Below, piece after piece: positions 35,158 to 44,886 of a stretch of 64,000 nt of DNA. Origin of the DNA: Thomasclavelia spiroformis DSM 1552 (lineage in GTDB: Bacteria > Bacillota_I > Bacilli_A > Erysipelotrichales > Coprobacillaceae); the NCBI RefSeq assembly GCF_025149465.1, contig NZ_CP102275.1:2305596-2369595 (forward strand), written 5' to 3'. Made by a program: the position numbers and the translations under genes. The notes under the pieces were generated by a model, which worked only from the letters and a program-made list of their open reading frames with translations, made no database searches and was not told the origin of the DNA. How positions within the stretch are numbered: position 1 is the stretch's first letter; every line of letters starts with the position of its first letter.

Positions 35158-36069
35158 TTATTTTGCTAATTCATGCATTTTTATTAGTGGTTTTTTTGCT
35201 TTTTCAATAAATTCATGATCTAAATTAACTTGATTTTTATTATCTTTTAAACAATCTCTAATTTTTTCCAGTGTATTTTTTTTCATATCTAAACATACTA
35301 ATTTATTGTTTACAGGATAAAATTTCTTATTTGGATTTTTCTTTTCCATTTCATGGATTACACCTATTTCTGTGATAACAATAAATTCATCATGCTTATT
35401 ATCATTACTTGCAAAATCAATAATTTCAGAAGTACTTCCTGCATAATCTGCTAATTCAACGCATTCTTTTCTACATTCAGGATGAATTAATATTGCCGCA
35501 CTGGGATATAATTCCCTAGCTTCTTTTATATCTTCAGGTGTAATTTGATAATGAATTGGACAATGTCCATCACAAAAAATAAAATTTTTCTCTGGTACAA
35601 GTTTTGCAATATGTCTACCTAAATTTTGATCTGGTATAAATAAAATATTTTTATTAGGCAAAGCTTCAACTATTTTTTTAGCATTTGATGATGTTACACA
35701 AACATCGGCAAGTGTTTTAATTTTGGCGGTTGAATTTATATAACATACAACACATAAATCATCATATTCTTCACGTTTTTGTTTAATAAATTCTTCACTA
35801 ACCATATGTGCCATTGGACAATCAGCTTCAATATCTGGCATTAATACTATTTTATCAGGATTTAAAAGTTTAGCACTCTCTCCCATAAATTCCACGCCAG
35901 CAAATACAATAACATCTTGTGGACAATCAATAGCAATTTTTGATAAATAATAAGAATCTCCTAAATAATCAGCAATATCTTGAATTGTGCTATCTACATA
36001 ATAATGTGCTAAAATAACTGCATTTTTTTCTTTTTTTAATTTTTTTATTTCCTCAATAATATCATTCAT
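35158..36069 (-). CDS. nadA: Quinolinate synthase
   Basis: 303 residues. NadA condenses iminoaspartate with DHAP to quinolinate using a [4Fe-4S] cluster. Motifs: AVILAHYYVDSTIQDIADYLGDSY, the Cys in DVCVTSSNAKKI, FIPDQNLGRHIA, FCDGHCPIHY and IHPECRKE; the full first stretch is at about residues 18-41. It is the first gene of nadA-nadB-nadC and has a promoter with a perfect palindrome upstream. Confidence 0.95.
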   Translation of the reverse strand: MNDIIEEIKKLKKEKNAVILAHYYVDSTIQDIADYLGDSYYLSKIAIDCPQDVIVFAGVEFMGESAKLLNPDKIVLMPDIEADCPMAHMVSEEFIKQKREEYDDLCVVCYINSTAKIKTLADVCVTSSNAKKIVEALPNKNILFIPDQNLGRHIAKLVPEKNFIFCDGHCPIHYQITPEDIKEARELYPSAAILIHPECRKECVELADYAGSTSEIIDFASNDNKHDEFIVITEIGVIHEMEKKNPNKKFYPVNNKLVCLDMKKNTLEKIRDCLKDNKNQVNLDHEFIEKAKKPLIKMHELAK

Positions 36070-36105
36070 TTACTTATCCCCATTTATTTAATTTATATAC
36101 GTTAA

Positions 36106-36134
36106 AATATCCCACAAATTATAAATATTGTCAA
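36106..36134 (-). promoter_or_regulatory. Promoter of nadABC
   Basis: Minus strand TTGACA (36134-36129), a consensus -35, 17-bp spacer, GATATT (36111-36106) as a weak -10. Confidence 0.6.
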
Positions 36135-36138
36135 GTGA

Positions 36139-36163
36139 AATATTTAACATGATGTTAAATATT
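36139..36163. promoter_or_regulatory. 25-bp perfect palindrome, candidate operator of nadABC
   Basis: AATATTTAACAT and its exact reverse complement flank one central base. It ends 5 bp upstream of the -35 hexamer. No T run follows on either strand and the hairpin loop would be too small, so an operator is likelier than a terminator. Confidence 0.6.
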
Positions 36164-36190
36164 AGTATATTTTTTTATTAAACTAGTAAA

Positions 36191-36646
36191 TTATATACAA
36201 TTTAGTATACCTGCTATAAATAATACAAATATTATTATTAATACTATGGTTATTAACATTGTTATTTTTGAACTATTATCTATATTTTTATTTTTTTCTT
36301 GATTTGTTGTTTTATTTTTATATATTTTTTGATTTATTTTATAAAGAAGTGCTAGTGGATCTTGTTGAATTAATATTTGATGATAAAAATTAGTAATCAT
36401 CTCTATTTCTTTTAAAGAACATTCGGTTTCTTCAACACTATGAACAATCCTATTTCTTAACCACCGTAAATGTTTAAGCATTTTATAATTTATAGTCCAT
36501 TCATCAACAAATTCTTCTCCTTGTTCAAATAATAATTCCATCCGATTAATATATTCACTAACTCCTTGCAAAGTAGAAAGCATATCTTGGCAAAGTCTGT
36601 CTAACCGCTTGTATTCTTCTAAAAATTCTATTTCCACTTTTGTCAT
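36191..36646 (-). CDS. Tail-anchored protein with HEPN-like RNxxxH motif
   Basis: A 151-residue protein I do not recognise by name. Residues 1-100 are helical and charged, with LKHLRWLRNRIVHSVEE at about 58-74; Arg64-Asn65-...-His69 fits the Rx4-6H motif of HEPN ribonucleases, in the expected helix-end context. Residues 105-127 are a polar linker and 129-148 a hydrophobic helix with only three residues after it, a tail anchor. No toxin or nucleotidyltransferase partner is adjacent. It follows the dnaK terminator and precedes nadA. Confidence 0.65.
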   Translation of the reverse strand: MTKVEIEFLEEYKRLDRLCQDMLSTLQGVSEYINRMELLFEQGEEFVDEWTINYKMLKHLRWLRNRIVHSVEETECSLKEIEMITNFYHQILIQQDPLALLYKINQKIYKNKTTNQEKNKNIDNSSKITMLITIVLIIIFVLFIAGILNCI

Positions 36647-36714
36647 CCTCCAAATTCCCTCCTTTTAAACCTTTATCCCATTATAATATTATAATCACTT
36701 TTTATCCAACTAAT

Positions 36715-36742
36715 AATGAAAAAAGTTCCATACAGGAACTTT
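36715..36742 (-). terminator. Terminator of the chaperone operon
   Basis: Minus strand AAAGTTCC (36742-36735), loop of 5, GGAACTTT (36729-36722), then TTTTCATT. It overlaps the dnaK stop. Confidence 0.85.
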
Positions 36743-38501
36743 ATTGCATTGATAATAATGTAGCTGCTAGCGATTCTAAATTAATCTTCGCTGATTTTAT
36801 TTCATCAAATTTAGCTTGATCACATGTTTCATAATCAACTTTTTTAGTTAATTTTTTGAAGCTTGCAAGCTCGTTTTTAATATTAGATTTAGTTGCTTTA
36901 TCAAGTTGTTTTCCATTTTTAGCTAAAGCTGCTTCAATTGAAATCACTAAATTTTCTGCTTCATTTTTAAATACTAATCTTTCTTTAGTAATTGCATCTT
37001 GTGATTCATATTGTTTTGCTTCACGAATTGCTCTTTCAATATCTGCATCTGACATATTTGAAGTATTTTCAATTGTAATACTTTGCATGTTTCCACTGGC
37101 TAAATCTTTAGCTGAAACATTAACTATTCCATTAGCATCAATATCAAACGTTACTTCTATTTGAGGAACACCTCGCATCGCTCTTTTTATTTTCTTTAAT
37201 TTAAATTTACCTAAACTTTTATTATCTTTAGCAAGGGGTCTTTCTCCTTGTAATACATTGATCTCTACTTGTGTTTGAAAATTTGCTGAAGTTGTAAAGA
37301 TTTGAGAATGACTAGTTGGTATTGTTGTATTACGTTCAATCAAAGGTGTTGCTACCCCACCTACTGTTTCAATTGATAAAGTCAATGGTGTTACATCTAA
37401 CAACAATACATCAAAATTACCTGTAGTACTAACATCTCCTGACAACTTTCCACCTTGTATACTAGCTCCTAATGCTACACATTCATCTGGGTTTAAAGAT
37501 TTACTTGCTTCTTTTCCTGTTATTTCTTTGATCTTATCCTGCACAGCTGGAATTCTCGAAGAACCTCCTACTAAAATAATTTTATTTAATTCAGCAGGCG
37601 TTAATCTAGCATCATTTAATGCATTTTGCATTGGTAAAACTAAACGATCAACTAAATATCTAGTTAAATCATTAAATTTAGCACGTGTTATTTCTATTTC
37701 TAAATTTTTTGGGCCACTATTAGTATTAGTAATAAATGGTAAATTAACAACTGTTGTAACCATTGTAGATAATTCTATTTTGGCTTTTTCACCAGCTTCT
37801 TTAATTCTTTGCATAGCCACTTGATCATAACTTAAATCAATTCCTTCAATTCTTTTGAATTCATCAACAATATATTTAGCAATACAATCATTAAAATCAT
37901 CTCCTCCAAGATGATTATCACCTGAAGTAGAAAGAACTTCAATTACACCATTTCCAATTTCTATTATTGAAACATCGAAAGTTCCTCCACCTAAATCAAA
38001 TACCATAACTTTTTGCCCATAACTATTTTCTAATCCATAGGCTAAAGCAGCTGCAGTTGGTTCATTAATAATTCTTTTAACATTAAGTCCTGCAATTCTT
38101 CCAGCATCTTTAGTTGCTTGACGTTGAGCATCATTAAAATAAGCAGGTACAGTTATAACAGCTTCAGTTATTTTTTCTTGTAAGTATGCTTCAGCATCAA
38201 TTTTCAATTTTTGTAAAATCATTGCTGATATTTCTTGTGGCGTGTATTCTTTATTATTAATTTTTTTACGATAATTTGTTCCCATTTCACGTTTTATAGA
38301 AGCAATCGTATTATTAGGATTAGTTACTGCTTGTCTTTTAGCATTTTCACCTACTAATCGTTTTCCATCATTAGTAAAAGCAACAATACTTGGGGTTGTT
38401 TTGTTTCCTTCAGCATTTGGAATAATAACTGCTTTTCCATTTTCCATATATGCCATACAACTATTAGTTGTACCTAAATCTATTCCGATTATTTTACTCA
38501 T
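36741..38501 (-). CDS. dnaK: Hsp70 chaperone, DnaK-like, lacking the acidic tail
   Basis: A 586-residue Hsp70. The ATPase domain has [62 protein letters not shown] and [13 protein letters not shown]; the substrate domain has [14 protein letters not shown] and [11 protein letters not shown]. The lid is short and the protein ends LAATLLSMQ, without the disordered acidic end of housekeeping DnaK. No grpE, hrcA or class I dnaJ is near; a J protein, DUF5685 and a Zn-ribbon membrane protein precede it. It is probably a second, specialised Hsp70, but whether the genome has another dnaK cannot be seen here. Confidence 0.93.
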   Translation of the reverse strand: MSKIIGIDLGTTNSCMAYMENGKAVIIPNAEGNKTTPSIVAFTNDGKRLVGENAKRQAVTNPNNTIASIKREMGTNYRKKINNKEYTPQEISAMILQKLKIDAEAYLQEKITEAVITVPAYFNDAQRQATKDAGRIAGLNVKRIINEPTAAALAYGLENSYGQKVMVFDLGGGTFDVSIIEIGNGVIEVLSTSGDNHLGGDDFNDCIAKYIVDEFKRIEGIDLSYDQVAMQRIKEAGEKAKIELSTMVTTVVNLPFITNTNSGPKNLEIEITRAKFNDLTRYLVDRLVLPMQNALNDARLTPAELNKIILVGGSSRIPAVQDKIKEITGKEASKSLNPDECVALGASIQGGKLSGDVSTTGNFDVLLLDVTPLTLSIETVGGVATPLIERNTTIPTSHSQIFTTSANFQTQVEINVLQGERPLAKDNKSLGKFKLKKIKRAMRGVPQIEVTFDIDANGIVNVSAKDLASGNMQSITIENTSNMSDADIERAIREAKQYESQDAITKERLVFKNEAENLVISIEAALAKNGKQLDKATKSNIKNELASFKKLTKKVDYETCDQAKFDEIKSAKINLESLAATLLSMQ

Positions 38502-38517
38502 ATCATTTTCTCCTCTT

Positions 38518-39126
38518 TTAACAACAACAATTTAATAAACAACTACACAATAATATATTGTAACATAGTGACATGTCACCAAATGGAGAACTATAAGATT
38601 GCTGCCCACTTTGATATTGTCTTTGTCCACCTTTTAATTGTTGTAATAATAACAAATATTGCAAGTTATTAGGTTCCATTTGTAATGCCGTTTGAGCATA
38701 TTCAACAGCTGTTATATTATTACCCACACCATTTTCTGCTATTGCACTATAATAAAACCACATCGCATTGCGAGTTCTTATTTGCTCTAAAATATTAAGA
38801 GCCTCTTGATATCTATGGGCATTAATAAAACCAATAACTTCATTAAAAGCCGCTTGATCATTACCATTGTATTGATAACTATATTGACCACTATGATTAG
38901 TATTTTGACTATTTCCATAATTACGATTAGTAAACCCTCGTTTACGATCGTCCATAATTGTTTTATATGCATTTTGTACTTCTTTAAATTTTTCAGTATA
39001 TGCTGCTTGATTAGGATTATTTATATTAGCATCCGGATGATATTTTTTACTAAGTGTTCGGTATGCTTTTTTTACCTCATCATCAGTTGCATTTGGATCT
39101 ATCCCTAATATTTGATATGGATTCAT
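38518..39126 (-). CDS. J-domain protein with TPR-like middle and cysteine-rich end
   Basis: 202 residues. The J domain is at 1-65 with the HPD motif in [12 protein letters not shown] Gly/Asn/Gln-rich linker (about 70-90) leads to a helical region (about 90-160) that looks like two TPR-type repeats ([35 protein letters not shown]). The end is unusual: [15 protein letters not shown], hydrophobic with six Cys, suggesting acylation, membrane or metal contact. It overlaps the DUF5685 gene by 1 bp and precedes dnaK by 16 bp, so it is the likely co-chaperone. Confidence 0.9.
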   Translation of the reverse strand: MNPYQILGIDPNATDDEVKKAYRTLSKKYHPDANINNPNQAAYTEKFKEVQNAYKTIMDDRKRGFTNRNYGNSQNTNHSGQYSYQYNGNDQAAFNEVIGFINAHRYQEALNILEQIRTRNAMWFYYSAIAENGVGNNITAVEYAQTALQMEPNNLQYLLLLQQLKGGQRQYQSGQQSYSSPFGDMSLCYNILLCSCLLNCCC

Positions 39127-39959
39127 TATTTCCTACCTTCCATTCGTTTTTTCTTGATCATTTCATACTTTGTCCATACACCACTATATAAAATATTGCG
39201 AATAATAGTAGCGTTTTCTATAATTGGTAATCTTTCAAAAGCTAAAGTTGCTTCAGATATCATTAATTCTAGAATATCTTTACATTTTTCTTCAAATTGT
39301 TTTGTTTGATATAATTCCTTAAATGGATTATAAGTTTCTTTTTCTAAATCATCTTCAATATCTTCGTATGCATCGATAAAATAAATAAATCTTCCTAGAT
39401 AAAAACCTAATTGATATAGTTCACTATACCATTCATCTTCTTTATATGCACAAATAAGTCCCATAACTTCTCCAAAACATTTAGACACTTCATCTAAATT
39501 ATTAAAGTCTTGTTTTTCATATTCATTTATTTTATGCAAACATTTTTCGATATTACTTACTTTATCATAATATTCTTCCTTAACTTTAGTATATGCTTTA
39601 TTTATCAATTTTTTATACATTTGCTTACTAAATTTTTGTTCATCTAACCAATCATCTTCACATTTAAAATATGTTAAAACAATTGTCATTTTTGCTGCAT
39701 AATCAACAAACTCATTATAACACTCTTGATGTTTTTTTAAAGGATGCATGACACAACGAGCATTTTTCATTTCTAACTTTGGTTCATATAACCCAGATAA
39801 TAAAATTGCTAAAAAATTCATATCAAAATTTAAAGCAGCTTGAGCTCTCAATCCATAATTATTTTTTAACGTTTTACATAACCCACAATAATATGCATGA
39901 TATACATCAAACTCTTTAAACTTCATCTCAGGTTTATTTACTACTACATATCCAAACAT
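39126..39959 (-). CDS. DUF5685 family protein
   Basis: 277 residues. The start [17 protein letters not shown] and YYCGLCKTL are typical of DUF5685, a family of unknown function found beside J proteins in Clostridia-like genomes. Visible features: Cys pair CGLC (about 29-32), [14 protein letters not shown] (about 67-80), then mostly helices with an acidic stretch [20 protein letters not shown]. The acidic stretch recalls metal-binding helices of all-helical synthases, which is speculation. It lies between a Zn-ribbon gene (2 bp) and the J gene (1-bp overlap). Confidence 0.85.
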   Translation of the reverse strand: MFGYVVVNKPEMKFKEFDVYHAYYCGLCKTLKNNYGLRAQAALNFDMNFLAILLSGLYEPKLEMKNARCVMHPLKKHQECYNEFVDYAAKMTIVLTYFKCEDDWLDEQKFSKQMYKKLINKAYTKVKEEYYDKVSNIEKCLHKINEYEKQDFNNLDEVSKCFGEVMGLICAYKEDEWYSELYQLGFYLGRFIYFIDAYEDIEDDLEKETYNPFKELYQTKQFEEKCKDILELMISEATLAFERLPIIENATIIRNILYSGVWTKYEMIKKKRMEGRK

Positions 39960-39961
39960 AC

Positions 39962-40354
39962 TTAACTTCTCTTTTCAAATTTATTTTGACAACTAGGACA
40001 TGTAATAACGATTTTACCACGTCCTTTTGGTACTCTTACTATTTGTTTACAGCATGGACATGAAAAATGTTTATGCATTGAATCTTGCTTGTTCATATTT
40101 TTTAATTTTATATATATTGTTATTGGTTTAATATAATTTAAAAACTTTTCATTTTCTTGATTTCTTACATAAATATTTTTTGATAACATTCTAAAAATAA
40201 CAATAAACCATAATAAATATGCCAATATTCCAATTACTATATTTCCTACAAACATATTAATAATAAAGCAAATAATACTAATAATTATTAATACATTATT
40301 TAATTGATCTACACCATATCTTCCTTGCATAAATTGGAAAAGTCTTTCTTTCAT
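39962..40354 (-). CDS. Membrane protein with C-terminal zinc ribbon
   Basis: 130 residues: two TM helices at about 17-38 and 40-60 forming a hairpin, a basic linker, and a C-terminal zinc ribbon with CPCC and CPSC (about 98-122). The first gene of the chaperone operon, 2 bp before DUF5685. Function unknown; it could tether the chaperone set to the membrane. Confidence 0.82.
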   Translation of the reverse strand: MKERLFQFMQGRYGVDQLNNVLIIISIICFIINMFVGNIVIGILAYLLWFIVIFRMLSKNIYVRNQENEKFLNYIKPITIYIKLKNMNKQDSMHKHFSCPCCKQIVRVPKGRGKIVITCPSCQNKFEKRS

Positions 40355-40451
40355 TTTATCTTCGCCACCCTTAATTTTATAGAAAATAGTATATTTTTTT
40401 ATTATTAACTATTCATGAACTTTCAATTTGTCATAAATAAAATAATGATTA

Positions 40452-40491
40452 TACAAAATAAAATGACCTATATGGTCATATAAGTCATTTT
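40452..40491 (-). terminator. Terminator of the lactococcin-972-type ABC pair
   Basis: Minus strand AAAATGAC (40491-40484) pairs with GTCATTTT (40467-40460), loop of 16 that can form a small inner ATGACC/GGTCAT-like stem, then ATTTTG. Confidence 0.7.
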
Positions 40492-40498
40492 ACGATGA

Positions 40499-41128
40499 TT
40501 AAATCATTATTACACGTTTGGCATAACTATATAAAGTTTTATCATGGGTTACCATAATAATAGTTTTTCCTCTTTTATGCATATCACAAATTAAATTCAT
40601 AACCATCATTTTATTTTCTTCATCTAAACTTCCAGTCGGTTCATCACAGATTATTATATCTCCTTGTTTTAATAATAATCTTGCTATTGCTACTCTTTGC
40701 TGTTGTCCTCCAGAACATTCGTAAATATATTTATCATATGTTTCTTCCATACCAACTTCTGATAATTTTTCTTCAATTAGTTTTCGATTATTTTTTCTTT
40801 CTTTTTTAGAAGGATATACAAGTTCTAAGTTATATCCAACTGTTTTATTATCTATCAATGCAAAGTTTTGAAATAAATAAGATATATTTTTGCTCAATAA
40901 TTTAGCTATCTTACTATCTTTATAATCTATCTCTTGATCTTTGATAAATACTTTTCCTTGATCTGGTTTATCTAATAAACCAATGATATTACATAAAGTT
41001 GATTTTCCTGATCCACTTTTTCCAGAAATAATAACAAATTCACCTTCATCTATTTCTAAATTAAAATCATGAAATACATTATGATGATAATAACTTTTAG
41101 ATATATTTTCAAGTTTTACAATTGCCAT
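40499..41128 (-). CDS. ABC ATPase, lactococcin-972 export group
   Basis: 209 residues. Walker A ISGKSGSGKSTLCNIIG, Q-loop YLFQNFALIDNKTV, signature ECSGGQQQRVAIARLL, Walker B DIIICDEPTGSLDEEN and H-loop MVTHD. It resembles MacB/LolD-type ATPases, and the length and partner fit the putative bacteriocin export group (TIGR03608). It lies 2 bp behind its permease. The ATPase may energise export or immunity. Confidence 0.88.
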   Translation of the reverse strand: MAIVKLENISKSYYHHNVFHDFNLEIDEGEFVIISGKSGSGKSTLCNIIGLLDKPDQGKVFIKDQEIDYKDSKIAKLLSKNISYLFQNFALIDNKTVGYNLELVYPSKKERKNNRKLIEEKLSEVGMEETYDKYIYECSGGQQQRVAIARLLLKQGDIIICDEPTGSLDEENKMMVMNLICDMHKRGKTIIMVTHDKTLYSYAKRVIMI

Positions 41129-41130
41129 AA

Positions 41131-43122
41131 CTACTCACTTCCTTTTAATAAATTTACTGTTGTTTTATGATCAAATTTTTTCATCATGATACTTTCGATA
41201 CAAACTTCACAAATGATTAAAAATAATATTACTGCTAAAGTTGTAAATATATTTATTTTTAACAAAAATACATTTATTGAAAAAGGTAATAAATAGCCAC
41301 CGAAGTTTATTAAATAAACATCTTTATATCTATCAAAAAAACTATAACCTAATGTTTTTTTGATAGATATTTCTTTAGCATTTTGATAAAAATATAACAT
41401 CATATACATATATATTGTTGTTAAATAAACAATTAAATATATTCCAATATACGTAACTAATTTAACTAATAAAGGTAAGGTATAATATCTAAACATAATT
41501 GTAAGAGATTCACTTGCATCCGTTAATCGCATTTCATTTTCATTAACATAATCAGCTACTAAGTTATGATAATATGCAGGTTCTTTATCATTTCTCAATA
41601 ATAAATGACTCCAACTATAATAGTCTTTATTTGATAAAAGAATAACAGGGTATCTTATTTCACCTCTCATATTATTTACAACATTCAAATAAGTATGATG
41701 TCCTTTTACATAATAAACTTTACAGTCAGTACCATATTTGTATTGTTCAATAGCTTCATCTTTATATGCTTCAGGTACAAGTAAAGCAGGAGCCTGTATA
41801 TCTTTGTATTTATCTGAATATAAATTCAAATAGTTTTTATTTACAATAATATAGGGTAATTCAGTTTCTTGATTAGCTTCACTGTAAAAGAAACATGCTA
41901 GGGTATCTTTTTGTTTTAATAATATTTCTATTGCTTTGTATGCATTTTTATTATTTACCATGTTTTCAATCAAATAATAATCATCGCTAATATTCTTTTT
42001 AGCTAAATATAATCGTGTTTCGTTAAATATTTCTTTTGCTCCTGCAAGAGAATAAAACAAAACTAGACACAATAATATAATAATCACATTTTTAAAAGCA
42101 AAACTTATCTTTAGTAATCCATTATAATTTAAACTTTTTTTAATATTTATATTTCTTACTAATAATAAATAAGCACATATAGTTATAATTACTGTAATTA
42201 TTATAAAGATTAAACAATTAAGAATAACGATTCCTAAAAAACTCAACCCTCTTATACTTAGATTACGTACCATAATAAGCCATAAAATAACATTAACAAA
42301 AAGATAAATAAAAATTATTTTGATAACAAACTGTGAGAAAAGATTTGAAAATAAATTTCTTTTAGAATATCCCATTAATTTCATTACTGTAATTTCTTTT
42401 TTCATTCGAAGAAATTCATTAATAATACATATCAATAATGCAATTACTGTAAAGACTATAATTATATAAATATCAAGATTAACAGGCATTGATTCTTCAT
42501 ACATTTCATCATCAAGAACTTCATATTCTATTAATCCTTGCGCAATATTATTAATTTCTTTGCTAAGTTTTTCTAAATCATTGCCATATATATTATAAAT
42601 GATATCATTATTAACACTTTCTAATTTATTAATAAAATTATCAAAACCAGTATATTCGTATATATTGTCACCCAAATAACTTTGACTTGTGATTTTTAAA
42701 TATCCGTTTGTTTTAGTATCACTTAAATCAGTAGTAATATATCCATCATCAAATGATTTAAGTTTTATTTTATATCCGTAATTTTTATTTAAATAATCTA
42801 GAAGCAGATTATTTTGATCATAAATATATGTGATTTCTTTATGAGTTGAAGTATCAATATTTATCATTTGACTAGTAGCTAAAATATAGTCATTATCTTG
42901 GCACAAAGATATTAATTCATCAAGAAACTTTTGATTATTTTTCTTAGGTTCATCCATTATTAAAATTCGATAATTTTTCTTATTAGTAACTTTACTAATT
43001 TGATTATTTGAAAAACTCCCTAAAATACTAACATCTTCTCTATTTTGATTAGTATAACTAATCGAAAATGTCAATATACTTAGTAAAACTACTAATATAT
43101 ACATTATTTTTTTCATCTTCAT
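41131..43122 (-). CDS. Bacteriocin-associated integral membrane protein (DUF1430-like permease)
   Basis: 663 residues with about 8-10 TM helices: one at 4-22, an external domain of about 190 residues, a cluster near 215-365, a second external domain, and a final cluster from about 560. Segments FLRMKKEITVMKLMGYSKRNLF and YQNAKEISIKKTLGYSFFDRY (both inside longer runs) are the paired FtsX-like coupling regions. The layout matches the TIGR01654 group associated with lactococcin 972. No lactococcin-like precursor is seen in the 236 bp upstream. Confidence 0.82.
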   Translation of the reverse strand: MKMKKIMYILVVLLSILTFSISYTNQNREDVSILGSFSNNQISKVTNKKNYRILIMDEPKKNNQKFLDELISLCQDNDYILATSQMINIDTSTHKEITYIYDQNNLLLDYLNKNYGYKIKLKSFDDGYITTDLSDTKTNGYLKITSQSYLGDNIYEYTGFDNFINKLESVNNDIIYNIYGNDLEKLSKEINNIAQGLIEYEVLDDEMYEESMPVNLDIYIIIVFTVIALLICIINEFLRMKKEITVMKLMGYSKRNLFSNLFSQFVIKIIFIYLFVNVILWLIMVRNLSIRGLSFLGIVILNCLIFIIITVIITICAYLLLVRNINIKKSLNYNGLLKISFAFKNVIIILLCLVLFYSLAGAKEIFNETRLYLAKKNISDDYYLIENMVNNKNAYKAIEILLKQKDTLACFFYSEANQETELPYIIVNKNYLNLYSDKYKDIQAPALLVPEAYKDEAIEQYKYGTDCKVYYVKGHHTYLNVVNNMRGEIRYPVILLSNKDYYSWSHLLLRNDKEPAYYHNLVADYVNENEMRLTDASESLTIMFRYYTLPLLVKLVTYIGIYLIVYLTTIYMYMMLYFYQNAKEISIKKTLGYSFFDRYKDVYLINFGGYLLPFSINVFLLKINIFTTLAVILFLIICEVCIESIMMKKFDHKTTVNLLKGSE

Positions 43123-43302
43123 TCACTTCCTTCATACATTTTTATCTAAAATATCCCTATTAAAACTACTTATTCTTCTTAATTTAATAACATATCTATT
43201 ATCATAAGTTATTTTTAGTGATACTTAAGATTAATGTTTTAATTTTAAAATTTCCTTTTTTACACAGCCAAGATACTTATTTTATATTAAATTATATATA
43301 TC

Positions 43303-43332
43303 AAAAAAGGAGAATTATTAAAAAATCTCCTT
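43303..43332 (-). terminator. Terminator of the MATE gene
   Basis: Minus strand AAGGAGA (43332-43326), loop of 12, TCTCCTT (43313-43307), then TTTTGA. The remaining bases of the 43123-43358 gap are AT-rich and hold nothing else I can name. Confidence 0.75.
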
Positions 43333-43358
43333 AAATGGTTAAATACTTCTTTAAATGG

Positions 43359-44702
43359 TTATCTTAATTTTTTAACAATTGTTAACCACATTGTAATGTA
43401 ACAAGCTCCACCGCCAATAAAATTACTTATTGCTTCAGCAATAAAAACACCATTAATTCCTATATAAATAGGTAATATCAATGTTAGTGGAACTACTATA
43501 ATAACTTTTCTAAAAACTGAAAAAAAGATTGCTTGTCTAGACTTACCTAAACCAACAGCGACAGCTTGTCCTACCATTTGAAATGCCATCATAAAAAAGC
43601 CAAAGAAATATAATCTTAATGCATTAACACCATCTTTTACTATTTCTGGATTATGACTAAAAATTTTAATAAATAATTCTGGAAAAAATGTAATTGCAAA
43701 CCACAAAATCAACATCATTAATAAAGCACTAAAAGTTACAAATTTAATTCCCTGAATTACACGATCACTTTTACCAGCACCATAGTTATAACCTAATACT
43801 GGTTGGCACGCATTAGAAATTCCTTGTCCTGGTAATGACGCTACTTCACGAATTGAATTTATTATTGTCATAATTGCAATATACAAATCTCCTCCGTATT
43901 TTTGTAATGTAGCATTACAAACAATAGTTACAGTTGAATTTGTTATTGCCATCATAAAACCTGCCATTCCTAAGGAAACTATTCTTTTAACATGAATTAT
44001 TTTTAATCTCATATTTTTCTTTTTTAATTTTAAGATTGTTTTATTTCCCGTTAAAAAATATATTGTCCAAAGCGCTGAGATAAATTGTGAAATAACAGTT
44101 GCTATTGCAGCTCCTTTTACCCCCAATTCAAAAGTAAAAATAAATATTGGATCAAGAACAATATTTAATATTGCCCCTATTAAAACTGTACACATACCAA
44201 TTTTTGCAAATCCTTGACTATTTATAAAACTATTCATTCCTAAACTAATTAAAACAAAAATTGTTCCAAATAAATAAATTGTCATATAATCATTTGCATA
44301 AACAATCGTATCTTTACTAGCACCAAATAACCATAATAAATCCTCTTTTAAAACGAAAACAATTACCGTTAATAATATTCCAAAAATAACTAATAAAGAA
44401 AAAGAATTACCCATAATCTCTTCTGCTTCATCATTTTTTCCTTGTCCTCTAGCAATTGAACATAATGGAGAACCTCCCATTCCAAATAAATTAGCAAAAG
44501 CAATAATAATTGATATTAACGGTAAACATAATCCTAAACCACCCATTGCTAACGTTGAAATTTCTGGAATTCTTCCTATATATACTCGATCAATTACATT
44601 ATATAAAACATTGATAAGCTGGGCTACAATCATCGGTCCTGCTAAGTTTGTTATATGCTTAGCTATACTTCCTTGCGCAAAGTTATTTTTATTTATTTTC
44701 AT
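43359..44702 (-). CDS. MATE family efflux transporter
   Basis: 447 residues, twelve TM helices in two homologous halves, MepA-like. Typical pieces are LAGPMIVAQLINVLYNVIDRVYIG in TM1, GMGGSPLCSIARGQG, GQGISNACQPVLGYNYGAG at the second half and FFMMAFQMVGQAVAVGLGKS. It exports cationic compounds using Na+ or H+. The group II intron lies about 110 bp upstream of its start codon. Confidence 0.93.
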   Translation of the reverse strand: MKINKNNFAQGSIAKHITNLAGPMIVAQLINVLYNVIDRVYIGRIPEISTLAMGGLGLCLPLISIIIAFANLFGMGGSPLCSIARGQGKNDEAEEIMGNSFSLLVIFGILLTVIVFVLKEDLLWLFGASKDTIVYANDYMTIYLFGTIFVLISLGMNSFINSQGFAKIGMCTVLIGAILNIVLDPIFIFTFELGVKGAAIATVISQFISALWTIYFLTGNKTILKLKKKNMRLKIIHVKRIVSLGMAGFMMAITNSTVTIVCNATLQKYGGDLYIAIMTIINSIREVASLPGQGISNACQPVLGYNYGAGKSDRVIQGIKFVTFSALLMMLILWFAITFFPELFIKIFSHNPEIVKDGVNALRLYFFGFFMMAFQMVGQAVAVGLGKSRQAIFFSVFRKVIIVVPLTLILPIYIGINGVFIAEAISNFIGGGACYITMWLTIVKKLR

Positions 44703-44812
44703 TATTAATCACCACGTACTTTATTTATATCTTATATAATCTTAGCACATTTATTAAGTTAAATATAGGATCAATAATAAAGCTCTATACTAAAAATATG
44801 TAACTTATTGTA

Positions 44813-44886
44813 ATTGAATAGGGGCTAAGAATTAAAATCTTTCGCCCCTTTCACAACACCGTGCGTAGGGTTCCCTACACGGCGTT
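44813..44886 (-). ncRNA. Group II intron domains V and VI
   Basis: Minus strand: domain V is CGCCGTG-TAGGG-AAC-CCTAC-GCACGGTG with the catalytic CGC at its 5' side; domain VI is the GGGGC/GCCCC hairpin at 44848-44821 followed by TATTCAAT. The maturase stop codon lies just upstream. Confidence 0.8.

Noticed and set aside
36139-36163. Terminator of the HEPN-like gene
   Set aside because: The palindrome has a one-base centre and no T run on the minus strand, so an operator is the better reading.
36191-40354. A defence island made of the HEPN-like protein and the chaperone genes
   Set aside because: A terminator separates them, no nuclease or NTPase partner is present, and flanking genes are housekeeping.
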